Source: Candidatus Bipolaricaulota bacterium
Lineage (GTDB): Bacteria > Bipolaricaulota > Bipolaricaulia > Bipolaricaulales > Bipolaricaulaceae
Direction of reading: 5' to 3'
NCBI GenBank assembly: GCA_021159405.1
Contig: JAGGRX010000156.1
Coordinates: 1 to 14,790, forward strand
DNA: 14,790 bases
This document shows positions 6,601 through 13,732 of this stretch, one piece after another. The stretch's first letter is position 1. The number at the start of each line of letters is the position of its first letter. Below the pieces are notes generated by a model. The model was not told the origin of the DNA. It did not search any database and worked only from the letters and a program-made list of their open reading frames with translations. The translations under genes and the position numbers were made by a program.

Positions 6601-6988
6601 GGGGTTTGCCCCCTACGTCAAGCTCCACAAGCCGTTCTTCATCGGGCGGGCTGCTTACCTTGCGGCTTTGAGGAACTGGTCACGGGAGATCGTGCGCTTT
6701 CAGGTGAAGCCTGGGGCACGGCCCATCCGGGCTGGGGCCGGGGTGGTGGACCGGGCCGGTCGCCTGATCGGTCGGGTCACCAGCTGTGTGTCCCTGGGAG
6801 ATGGACAGGTGGGCATGGCCCTGCTATGGCGCCGGGGAACCCCAGTGGGCACCCCCCTTGGGCTGCTGCTCGGGGAGCTTCCCCAAGGTGAGACAAAGAT
6901 CGGAACCAGGCTTCCGCTTTTGGTGTGGGGAGAGGTGGTCCCCCGCTTCCCCGAGCGAGGGGCCCTTCCCCGCGTCGGGGAGGAATAG
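3686..6988 (+). CDS. Serine hydroxymethyltransferase / middle domain / glycine-cleavage T-protein fusion
   Basis: One uninterrupted 1100-residue frame holds three parts. Residues 1-450 are serine hydroxymethyltransferase: YAEGYP with E60, then RRFYKGVE, LSGAAANMAIYDALL, LLADIAHTAG and the PLP lysine K266 in TTHKTLCGPRG. It interconverts serine plus tetrahydrofolate with glycine plus methylene-tetrahydrofolate. Residues about 480-690 resemble a degenerate aminomethyltransferase/YgfZ-like domain (VDLSDCAALLVRG, DGKLLAEAIVGRLP). Residues 696-1090 are a complete GcvT: TPLTELHRKLGARMAPFAGYE, LFDLGHMG, VIDDLMVYR with catalytic-type D789/D790, RTGYTGE and LAARDSLRTEAGLPLYGHEL. GcvT releases ammonia and methylene-tetrahydrofolate from aminomethyl-H-protein. 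Fusion suggests folate channelling between the two reactions. The start is GTG at 3686 with AAGGAG five bases upstream. Relative to ordinary enzymes, the SHMT part carries about 26 extra residues at 64-89. No H- or P-protein gene is in the window. Confidence 0.95.
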   Translation: MDERDLWLLAASELDPLLERLIREEEKRQEDKIILIPSESLTPKAVLEALGSVFTSIYAEGYPREEMLRLPEKRLSDIAEQLAYFRRYADRRFYKGVELADLVESIACRRAAECFANDLVSADEIYACIQPLSGAAANMAIYDALLEPGDTIMAMDLTQGGHLSHGSPFHQSGRRFKVVPYGVDERTERLDYDRIEDLARKHRPKLIIAGYTSYPWAPDWAAFREIADAAGALLLADIAHTAGMAIAGAYPNPVGWADVVMFTTHKTLCGPRGAVILSCDPEIAKAIEQAVFPGAQGGPHVNKFAAIAVALKLAQTEAFRALQHRIVENAKALAKALAGQGLKLAYGGTDTHLLVIDLRAIRTPNGKPLMGEIAARVLDLVGLVANKNTIPGDTSAADARGIRYGTPWVTQRGMGPEEMKEIAEVTAQVLTSIHPFTYHGLMGPLPRGKLPLPTLEEAKAKVRALVSRFSEQAQPAFADPPYRAGDSGEYVDLSDCAALLVRGGRADHLLHEASTAHILSLEVGKARRTLFLDKDGKLLAEAIVGRLPDDPLGRKNFLVLAPPEAGENLAKWLSALSDGYVLFDPEDIYRKVQGPAVVETMADHDQFVLLGGDGELELDGGTRIAVVSRKEAKGLKVRRRQAPEPFLGLKGDATTLFSKHPELFAARKPYFVGQHLISLPEKKEPYRPQVREVTGKKTPLTELHRKLGARMAPFAGYEMPLWYTSALEEHRAVRTRAGLFDLGHMGVIEVSGRYAESFLNLVTTNYAGWLHPGQSQYGFLLDPEGHVIDDLMVYRRGKERFLLVVNAANEDVDWDWLVKVNSGEVLLDPARPWIEPDGEVELRNLKAPGAEDGRVDLALQGPASRKVLARLLSPRDQRRLRALRRTEFLELSLQGKEVLCARTGYTGEPIGYELYVHPEDAPELWEAILDAGGPFGVLPCGLAARDSLRTEAGLPLYGHELAGEHEVLPHEAGFAPYVKLHKPFFIGRAAYLAALRNWSREIVRFQVKPGARPIRAGAGVVDRAGRLIGRVTSCVSLGDGQVGMALLWRRGTPVGTPLGLLLGELPQGETKIGTRLPLLVWGEVVPRFPERGALPRVGEE

Positions 6989-7054
6989 CCTGCGTCCGTT
7001 GGGCATAAGCCAAGGCCGAACGAGCGAACCTGAACTCTAGTGCAACATCTGGCA

Positions 7055-8275
7055 TCAAGGCTCTTCCAGGGTCTCGAGCATCGCGGCCAGGGATTCCCCT
7101 TCCTTCCGGCGGGTGATCTCCACCAGCCCCAGCCTGGTGATGTCGATGAAGTCGGCCGGGACCCGGTCCTTCTTGAGTTCCTCTTTGAGCCGCTCGATCA
7201 CCTTGCGTTCGTCGGACTTCTTCGCCATGTCCACGAAGTCCACCACGATGATCCCCGAGATCTTCCGGAGCCTGAGAAGCCTTGGGATCTCAGTGGCGGC
7301 CTCGAGGTTCGTGTTCAGAATGGCCGCCTCCTGGTTCTTGTGACGCACGTCCGAGCCTGTGTTCACGTCGATCGCCGTGAGCGCCTCGGTCTCATCGATG
7401 GACAAAAACCCCCCTCCCCGAAGTGGTACCCGTCGCTGCAGGGCCTCCCTGAGCTGGCGCTCCACCTCGTAGCGCACGAACAGGGGCATCTTCCCCCGAT
7501 ACAACTTCACCCGACCTTTGAGATGATTTAGGTGCAAATAATGCAGAAATTCTTCGATCTCCCTGTACTGCTCCTCGTCGTCCACGAGCAAGGAATCGAC
7601 CTCCTCGGTGAACCGGTCCCGGATCAGGCTCCGCACCAAGTCAAGCCCCTGGTAGAGGAGCTTGGGCGGGGAGGCCCGCTCCGCCTCCTCCTCGATCCCC
7701 TTCCAGGTACCGAGCAGGAACTTGAAATCGCGCTCCAGGTCTTCCCGGGACATCCCCAAGGCGGCCGTGCGGGCGATGAGTCCCTCCCCGGGGGCCTTGA
7801 GCTCGTAAGCAAGTTGTTTGAGCCGGGTGATCTCATCGGGATCGGTGATCCGCCGCGATACCGCCACCCGGTCCTCTTTCGGCAGGAACACCCAGTATCT
7901 TCCGGGCAGGCTGATCTTGGTAGTGCCCTGGGGGTTCTTCTTCCCTACCCCCTCGCGGCGCACTTGGATGATCACAGGCTGGCCTGGACGGAGGACCTTC
8001 TGGATGGGGGCTGGGCCCTTCCACGGCTCAAACCCACGGGCGATGAGCATGGCGTCGTTGATCTCGTGCTGGGATAAAAACAGGGATTGCTTTTCCCCCA
8101 CGTCCACGAACGCCGCCCCCATGCCAGGAAGCACCGTTTCCACCTTGCCCTTGTAGATGTTCCCCACAAGCGGCCGGTGCCCGGGCACATCGAAATACAC
8201 CTCAACCAGGCGCCCTTCCTCCACGATGGCCACGCGCTTCCGGGTGCCCATCGGGCTCCGCTCCACAGTTATCAA
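7055..8275 (-). CDS. rng: Ribonuclease E/G family protein lacking the zinc-link
   Basis: The 406-residue endoribonuclease core has an S1-like domain (GNIYKGKVETVLPGMGAAFVDVG, about 37-110), a 5'-sensor region (VAVSRRI, LIARTAA) and the DNase-I-like catalytic domain with AIDVNTG (D303, N305) and IIVVDFVDM (D346). These are equivalent to the metal-binding aspartates of RNase E/G. The family cleaves AU-rich single-stranded RNA in rRNA maturation and mRNA decay. The protein stops soon after GLVEITRRKEGESL, exactly where RNase E/G proteins usually continue into the CPxCxG zinc-link and small domain that mediate dimerisation. I find no such motif in any frame just downstream. The TTG start overlaps the folK TGA as TTGA, with AAAGGAA upstream; the ATG at codon 9 is an alternative. 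It is the last gene of the minus-strand operon. Confidence 0.92.
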   Translation of the reverse strand: MITVERSPMGTRKRVAIVEEGRLVEVYFDVPGHRPLVGNIYKGKVETVLPGMGAAFVDVGEKQSLFLSQHEINDAMLIARGFEPWKGPAPIQKVLRPGQPVIIQVRREGVGKKNPQGTTKISLPGRYWVFLPKEDRVAVSRRITDPDEITRLKQLAYELKAPGEGLIARTAALGMSREDLERDFKFLLGTWKGIEEEAERASPPKLLYQGLDLVRSLIRDRFTEEVDSLLVDDEEQYREIEEFLHYLHLNHLKGRVKLYRGKMPLFVRYEVERQLREALQRRVPLRGGGFLSIDETEALTAIDVNTGSDVRHKNQEAAILNTNLEAATEIPRLLRLRKISGIIVVDFVDMAKKSDERKVIERLKEELKKDRVPADFIDITRLGLVEITRRKEGESLAAMLETLEEP

Positions 8276-8766
8276 AATGTGATTTCCTTTAAGCGTACTA
8301 CCCTCCTTTCATCGGGGACACGAGACAGAAGTTCCGCCATGGTGAGGCCGAGCAGGGGGTGGCGAGCCTGGGGAGCGATCTCACACAAGGGCTCAAGCAC
8401 GAACCTCCGGGCAGGGAGCCTTGGGTGTGGCACCGTAAGGTCCGGGTCTTGGACCACGAGGTCCTCGTAAAGCAGGATATCGATGTCCACTTCCCGAGGC
8501 CCCCAACGGCCACGATCTTTGCGTCCCAAGGCCTGCTCGATCCCCTTGGCCACCCGAAGCAGGGCCCGAGGCGGAAGTTCCGTCTCTACCTCTACCACCA
8601 GGTTCACAAACCACGGTTGGTCGGCCCGCCCCCATGGTTCGGTGCGGTAAAGCGACGAGAGTGCAACCGGGCGCGCCCCCTTGGCGGAAAGCAGCCTCAG
8701 TGCTTCCCTCAGGCGCTCCTCTTCAGGTGGGAGGTTTGCCCCCAGCCCCAAGAAAGCCTTCGCCAT
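8272..8766 (-). CDS. folK: 6-hydroxymethyl-7,8-dihydropterin pyrophosphokinase
   Basis: The 164-residue HPPK transfers pyrophosphate from ATP to 6-hydroxymethyl-dihydropterin, the step after FolB in folate synthesis. It begins with LGLGANL, followed by SSLYRTEPWG, the substrate loop QPWFVNLVVEVET, the family signature GRKDRGRWGPREVDIDILLY with its metal-binding D-x-D, and VPHPRLPARRFVLEPL. All main catalytic segments are present at normal length. The ATG at 8766 lies inside folB, so the two frames overlap by 44 bases. Its TGA overlaps the TTG of the RNase gene. A folB-folK pair is common, but here it sits between glyS and the RNase gene, and no folP or folE was seen in the window. Confidence 0.96.
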   Translation of the reverse strand: MAKAFLGLGANLPPEEERLREALRLLSAKGARPVALSSLYRTEPWGRADQPWFVNLVVEVETELPPRALLRVAKGIEQALGRKDRGRWGPREVDIDILLYEDLVVQDPDLTVPHPRLPARRFVLEPLCEIAPQARHPLLGLTMAELLSRVPDERRVVRLKEITF

Positions 8767-9121
8767 CGCGAGTCTTTACCACCTCGGCCCATTCGGCGTC
8801 CAGGTGGGCTGCTACCGGGGGGAGGGGCTTGCGAACGCGTGTCCGGACCGAGATCACCCGCGGGGAAAGCGCAAGCACCCCAGCGGCGATCTCTACGGCC
8901 AGGTCCTCAAGGAGGCGGAATTCCTTCCCGACCTTTTCCTCGACTACTTTCAAGACCGCCTCCAAGTCCACCGTTCCAGCCAGCTCCCCAGAACCGTCGT
9001 AAACCACCTGAAGCTCCAAGTCCACGAGGAGGGGACGCAAGAGACGCCGCTCCTCCTCACCCCATCCGATATGCCCTTTAACATGAACCCCGTCGATACC
9101 CAGCCTTACAACCTCGCTCAA
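8723..9121 (-). CDS. folB: Dihydroneopterin aldolase-family protein with Tyr-to-Leu change
   Basis: The 132-residue FolB cleaves dihydroneopterin to hydroxymethyl-dihydropterin and glycolaldehyde. IDGVHVKGHIGWGEEERR carries the conserved glutamate region (E22-E24); LLVDLELQVV, FRLLEDLAVEIA (E72) and RVRKPLPP (K98) match substrate and catalytic positions. At the site where family members usually have an active-site tyrosine (E. coli Y53), this protein reads TVDLEAV, so L53 replaces it. Changing that tyrosine to phenylalanine is reported to convert the aldolase to an oxygenase, so the variant may alter chemistry. The start is TTG at 9121, overlapping the glyS stop as TTGA, with GGTGG upstream. 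The C-terminus runs about 10-15 residues past the usual end, over the folK start. Confidence 0.92.
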   Translation of the reverse strand: MSEVVRLGIDGVHVKGHIGWGEEERRLLRPLLVDLELQVVYDGSGELAGTVDLEAVLKVVEEKVGKEFRLLEDLAVEIAAGVLALSPRVISVRTRVRKPLPPVAAHLDAEWAEVVKTRDGEGFLGAGGKPPT

Positions 9122-11152
9122 GGTACCACCAGGCGGCTGAGGTCCCCGATCTCGAGAAACAGGTCCACCACCGCCCGCAGGAATCCAAGTCGGTTCTCCC
9201 TAAGGGCCTTGTCCTCGGCCATCACCAGCACCTCGTCGAAGTAGCGGTCGATGGGGCCCTTGAGCGCAAGGAGGTGCTGAATGGCCTCGTCGTAGGCATG
9301 GCTTTCCAAGGCCCGGCGAAGATGTCCCCCCACTTTGAGATAGGCCCGCCACAGCTCTCGCTCCGCCTCCTCCTGGAAGGCGTCGGGATCGAACTCGGCG
9401 CTTTGGTGGTCCTTGGTGATGTTCCGCACCCGGGAGAAGGCGATCGCCAAATCCGAAAGGGCGGCCTCGCCTCTGAGGCGCGCCAGGGCCTGCGCCCGCT
9501 CGAGCGTCCCCAGGAAATCGCCACGCGGCTGGGCAACTGCGGCCTCCACCACATCGTGGGGAAGCCCGTAGTCCGTAAGAAGCGTCGAGCGAAGGCGTTC
9601 GACCAGAAAACGCTTCACGTCCTCAAATGACTTCCCCCCCACAAGTTCGGGATAAAGCCCAGCCACGGAATCGATAAGTGCAAACAGGTCAAACCGAAGC
9701 CTTTTCTCCAAGATCAGCCGCACCAATGCCCCTGCCCGGCGGCGGATGCCGTAGGGGTCCCGCGAGCCGGTAGGCACCTCCCCCACCCGGATCGCCCCGA
9801 CCACCACGTCCAACTTGTCCGCCAAGGACAAGGCCACCCCCAGCGGGGTCTCGGGCAGGGGATCGGTTCGGGTCCTGGGGAGCACGTGTTCCCCGATAGC
9901 CCGGGCCACCTCCTCCGGCTCCCCGGAAAGGCGGGCGTAGATCCCTCCCATCACCCCCTCCAGCTCCGGGAACTCCCTCACCATCTCCGTGGTCAGGTCG
10001 GCCTTGCACAGGAAGGCTGCCCGATCCAGGGCATCCGCTGGAAGGTCAAGCACCTCCGCAAGCCGCCCGCAGATAGCCCGAATCCTCTCCACCCGCTGCC
10101 ACATCGTGCCCAGGCGAGCCTCGTAGATGACCTCCTTAAGGTCCCGCACCCGATCGGCCAAGGGGCGCCTGGTGTCGTGCTCGAAAAAGAAGGCGGAATC
10201 CCTCAGGCGGGCCCGCACCACCCGTTCATACCCCTGCCGGACCACGCCCTTCTCGTCCGGGGCGCCGTCACGGAAACCCAGGAATACCTCGGCGGGGGCG
10301 TCTCCCCGGGCGAAGGGCACGAACTTGCCCTCTTCATGGAGCGTGGCCTCGATGACCGGGGCGGGAAGCTTCAGGAATTCCCTGGGGATCGTTCCCAGCA
10401 CCCCGACCGGCCATTCAGCCGTGCCCACAAGCCGTCCCAGGAGATCGTCGGAAAGCAGGGCCCGCACGCCCCGCTCTTCCTCCACCTTCCTTACCTCCTC
10501 GAGGATCCGGGCTTTGCGCTCCTCGGGGTCGCTCAGGACGTGGGCGCCCCTGAGACGCTCAAGATAGTCCTCAGCTCGGGAAATACTGACCTCCCTTGGC
10601 CCGAAGAACCTGTGGCCCCGGGTAGTACGTCCTGCCACAAGATGTCCCAGCCTGACCGGGATGACCTCCTCTCCAAGCAGGCACACCAGCCAGCGGATGG
10701 GCCGGAGAAAGGAAAGGCCGGAGTCGTCCCAGCGCATGGTCTTGGGACAGGGGATGCCCCGGGTGGCCTGGGCGAGGAGCTCGGGAAGCACCTCCTGGAC
10801 CGGACGGCCCGGCGTCCTCACCGTGAGGAACAGGTATTCCCGCTCCCCCACCTTCCTTTTTACAAGCTCGCTTGGGGAGGCGTGGTAGCGCCGAGCGAAC
10901 CCCAAGGCGGCCTGGGTGGGGTTGCCCGCCTCGTCTAGGCCCACACTCGCGGCTGGCCCCCGCACCTCTTCCACCCGGTCCTCCTGCCTTTGCGGCAGAT
11001 CCTCGACGAGAACCGCAAGGCGCCTGGGGGTCCAGAAGGCCCGCACTTCCCCATGGTGAATGCGGGCCTCGGCCAGGGCAGAGGTCACCTTGTCCCGGAG
11101 GGCCTGGGCGAGCCTCGGCGCCTCCAGCGCTGGGAGCTCCTCGGTGCCGAGC

Positions 11153-11169
<17 letters not shown>
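9118..11169 (-). CDS. glyS: Glycyl-tRNA synthetase beta subunit
   Basis: The 683-residue beta subunit of the heterotetrameric glycyl-tRNA synthetase binds tRNA and works with GlyQ to charge tRNA-Gly. It opens with KLLFELGTEELPALEAPRLA and contains RRLAVLVEDLP, KTMRWDDSGLSFLRPIRWLV and TRGHRFFGPR. It also has the HD-like centre LADRVRDLKEVIYEARLGT, KADLTTEMVREFPELEGVMG and DPYGIRRRAGALVRLI, and ends in a DALR-type anticodon-binding region. The GTG at 11169 is chosen because the family N-terminus begins there; the frame stays open upstream only because it overlaps glyQ. It overlaps glyQ by 17 bases, with GGGAGG just before the start. Its length is normal. The alpha/beta enzyme type is bacterial and distinct from the single-chain archaeal/eukaryal type. 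Confidence 0.96.
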
Positions 11170-12015
<846 letters not shown>

Positions 12016-12019
<4 letters not shown>

Positions 12020-12372
12020 GCGCCCACCGCCTCCTTGGCCTGCTTGACCAGCTCGGAGAAAGCCTCCGGATCGCGGATGGCCAGGTCCGCGAGCATCTTG
12101 CGGTTGACCCGCACCTCCGCCTTCCTGAGGCCGCCCATGAACTTGGAATAGGAGAGCCCGTGCTCCTTTGCCGCAGCCCCGATGCGGATGATCCAAAGGC
12201 GGCGCATGTCGCGCTTTCTGAGCTTGCGCGAGGTGTACTGGTGCATCAGGGCCTTGATCACGGACTGCTTGGCGATCCGGTAGCAGTTCTTCCTTTTTCC
12301 CTTGAAACCCTTGGCGAGCTTCAAGATCTTGCGTCGGCGCTTGGCATGCTTAACACCACCCGGTACGCGCAT
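12016..12372 (-). CDS. rplT: 50S ribosomal protein L20
   Basis: The 118-residue bL20 is an early-assembly 23S rRNA-binding protein. The basic N-terminal extension KHAKRRRKILKLAKGFKG, the RLWIIRIGAAAKEHGLSYSKF core and the NRKMLADLAI...PEAF C-terminal domain are canonical. The ATG at 12372 follows the rpmI stop by nine bases, and AGGAGG overlaps that stop with five bases of spacing. It belongs to the conserved infC-rpmI-rplT unit, which L20 represses in other bacteria. No long leader precedes infC here, so any such control would need a different site. Confidence 0.98.
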
Positions 12373-12381
12373 CCTCGCCTC

Positions 12382-12573
12382 CTAACTGGAAAGGAGCTCC
12401 CGCAGCCGACGGTACTCGGCCCCGGTGACCTCCACGTCACGGCGGGCCTGGCGGCGGTACTGAGGCCGCTTCTTTACGAGTTTATGCACGTAGCCCGCCC
12501 GCCTCCGGAAGATCTTGCCGCTGGGTTTCACCTTAAACCGCTTGGCCGCGGACTTGTGCGTCTTTTTCTTCAT
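12382..12573 (-). CDS. rpmI: 50S ribosomal protein L35
   Basis: The 63-residue bL35 is a basic large-subunit protein with the typical KKKTHKSAAKRFKVKPSGKI opening, then RRAGYVHKLVKKRPQYRR and a C-terminal YRRLRELL. The frame is open further upstream, but the ATG at 12573 is the family start and has GGGAGG five bases before it. That start and its ribosome-binding site lie inside infC: the genes overlap by 41 bases, which is unusually deep for this gene pair and should couple L35 synthesis to IF3 translation. Confidence 0.97.
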   Translation of the reverse strand: MKKKTHKSAAKRFKVKPSGKIFRRRAGYVHKLVKKRPQYRRQARRDVEVTGAEYRRLRELLSS

Positions 12574-13087
12574 TTTTTCCTCCCTTCTTGGGCAAGGGCG
12601 TAAGCAACATCTGGAGCGTTCTGCCCTTGGGGACCGGGTCTTGGTCCACCTTGGCGATGTCCTGGGTGGCGGCCGCCACCCGGGCAAGCAAGTCTCTCCC
12701 TTTGCCGATGTGGATGATCTGCCTCCCTTTGAAGAATATCGTCACCCTGACCTTGTCCCCATCCTTCAGGAACCCCCGGATACGGGAGAGTTTGGTCTTA
12801 AAGTCATGTTCCCCCGTCTGAATTGTGAACTTGACCTCCTTCAGGCGCGACGGCTTCTTCTGTTTCTTTTCCCTTTTCTCAAGCTGGTAGCGGTACTTCC
12901 CGTAGTCCACGATCTTGCAGACCACGGGGCTGGCCTCCGGGGCCACCTCCACCAGGTCTAGTCCACGCTCCCTGGCAAGCTCCAGGGCGCGATCCAGGGG
13001 AGTTACTCCAAGATTGCGACCATCTGAGTCGATGAGGAGCACCTCCCTAGCCCGTATCTGTTCGTTCACGCGAAACTGCCGTTTGAT
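12533..13087 (-). CDS. infC: Translation initiation factor IF3, probable ATC start
   Basis: IF3 binds the 30S subunit, checks start-codon pairing and prevents premature subunit joining. The N-domain (VNEQIRAREVLLIDSDGRNLGV), the linker (VVCKIVDYGKYRYQLEKREKKQKK) and the C-domain (LKEVKFTIQTGEHDFKTKLSRI, VRVTIFFKGRQIIH) are complete. The usual computed start would be the GTG at 13069, giving 178 residues, but no Shine-Dalgarno precedes it. An in-frame ATC at 13087 has GGGGGT seven bases upstream and adds IKRQFR, which restores the basic stretch typical before VNE in IF3. No ATG, GTG or TTG lies in frame between there and the nadD stop. Infrequent start codons (AUU in E. coli infC) serve autoregulation by IF3. 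From ATC the protein has 184 residues. Confidence 0.9.
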   Translation of the reverse strand: MKRQFRVNEQIRAREVLLIDSDGRNLGVTPLDRALELARERGLDLVEVAPEASPVVCKIVDYGKYRYQLEKREKKQKKPSRLKEVKFTIQTGEHDFKTKLSRIRGFLKDGDKVRVTIFFKGRQIIHIGKGRDLLARVAAATQDIAKVDQDPVPKGRTLQMLLTPLPKKGGKNEEKDAQVRGQAV

Positions 13088-13100
13088 ACGACCTACCCCC
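13085..13100 (-). promoter_or_regulatory. Ribosome-binding site with ATC start of infC
   Basis: The minus strand reads GGGGGTAGGTCGTATC, placing a G-rich Shine-Dalgarno seven to eight bases before the ATC. The alternative GTG is 18 bases further on, with only pyrimidine-containing CGGCAGTTTCGC before it. This decides the start in favour of ATC and implies IF3-dependent self-repression. Confidence 0.65.
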
Positions 13101-13114
13101 TTTCGTATAAGATT

Positions 13115-13732
13115 TTATCCCACGCTCCGAGCCTCGGCCACGCCGTACAGCCCCTGGGCGCGGATGAATTCATCCACCGGCTTGGGGACTAGCCCTTCGG
13201 TGGGGAGCCCTTCCCGGTACCGGCGGCGAATCTCCGAGGAAGAAAGGTCGATCTCCTCCATGTCCAGGAAGTAGATCTCCGTCAGGTTAAACGGCTCCCG
13301 ACGGAATGCCTGGCGTGGGATCCCCTTCCGCGGAGCCACGATGAACGGGCAGCTTAAAAGCAGCCGTCGCCAGTCCTTCCAGGTCTCGATCCCCAGGAAG
13401 GCGTCCGCCCCCAGGATGTAGGCCACACCCTGAGGATAGCGCTCCTTCATGGCGGCCACGGTGTCCACCGTATAGCAGGGGCCAGGACAGTCGAGCTCGT
13501 GCCGCGATACCTCGAGGCCCGGCTTCCCCTGGATGGCAAGCCGCACCATTTCGTAGCGCAGCTCCCCTGGCACCCCCTCGGCCACCTCCCGGTGCGGAGG
13601 GTGGCCGGTGGGGAGGAAGATCACGCAAGACAGCTCACACTGACGGAAGGCCTCCTCCGCCACCCGCAGGTGCCCCATGTGGATGGGGTTGAACGTGCCC
13701 CCGAACAGGCCCACCCTATTCTTGATACTCAA
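13115..13732 (-). CDS. nadD: Nicotinate-nucleotide adenylyltransferase
   Basis: The 205-residue NadD joins nicotinate mononucleotide to AMP from ATP in NAD synthesis. The N-terminal nucleotidyltransferase signature GLFGGTFNPIHMGHL (with the T/HxGH motif), LPTGHPPHR, YTVDTV, YILGADAF and the C-terminal SSSEIRRR are all present, and the length is normal. The start given is TTG at 13732, overlapping the end of obg by 17 bases, with GAGGTGG upstream. A GTG at 13714, after the obg stop, would remove six residues and is also plausible. The obg-nadD order is common. The TAA is 27 bases before the infC ATC, too close for a separate leader. Confidence 0.96.
   Translation of the reverse strand: MSIKNRVGLFGGTFNPIHMGHLRVAEEAFRQCELSCVIFLPTGHPPHREVAEGVPGELRYEMVRLAIQGKPGLEVSRHELDCPGPCYTVDTVAAMKERYPQGVAYILGADAFLGIETWKDWRRLLLSCPFIVAPRKGIPRQAFRREPFNLTEIYFLDMEEIDLSSSEIRRRYREGLPTEGLVPKPVDEFIRAQGLYGVAEARSVG

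Noticed and set aside
6989..7054. Bidirectional terminator between the convergent genes
   Set aside because: A weak TTGG...CCAA pairing near 7000 can be drawn, but it is bulged and no T-run follows on either strand.
9886..10938. 350-codon plus-strand frame antisense to glyS
   Set aside because: It lies wholly inside glyS, is low in recognisable structure and has no start signal; the long frame results from high GC.
13088..13114. L20-type leader or attenuator before infC
   Set aside because: Only 27 bases separate nadD and the infC start, too short for the known leader structures.
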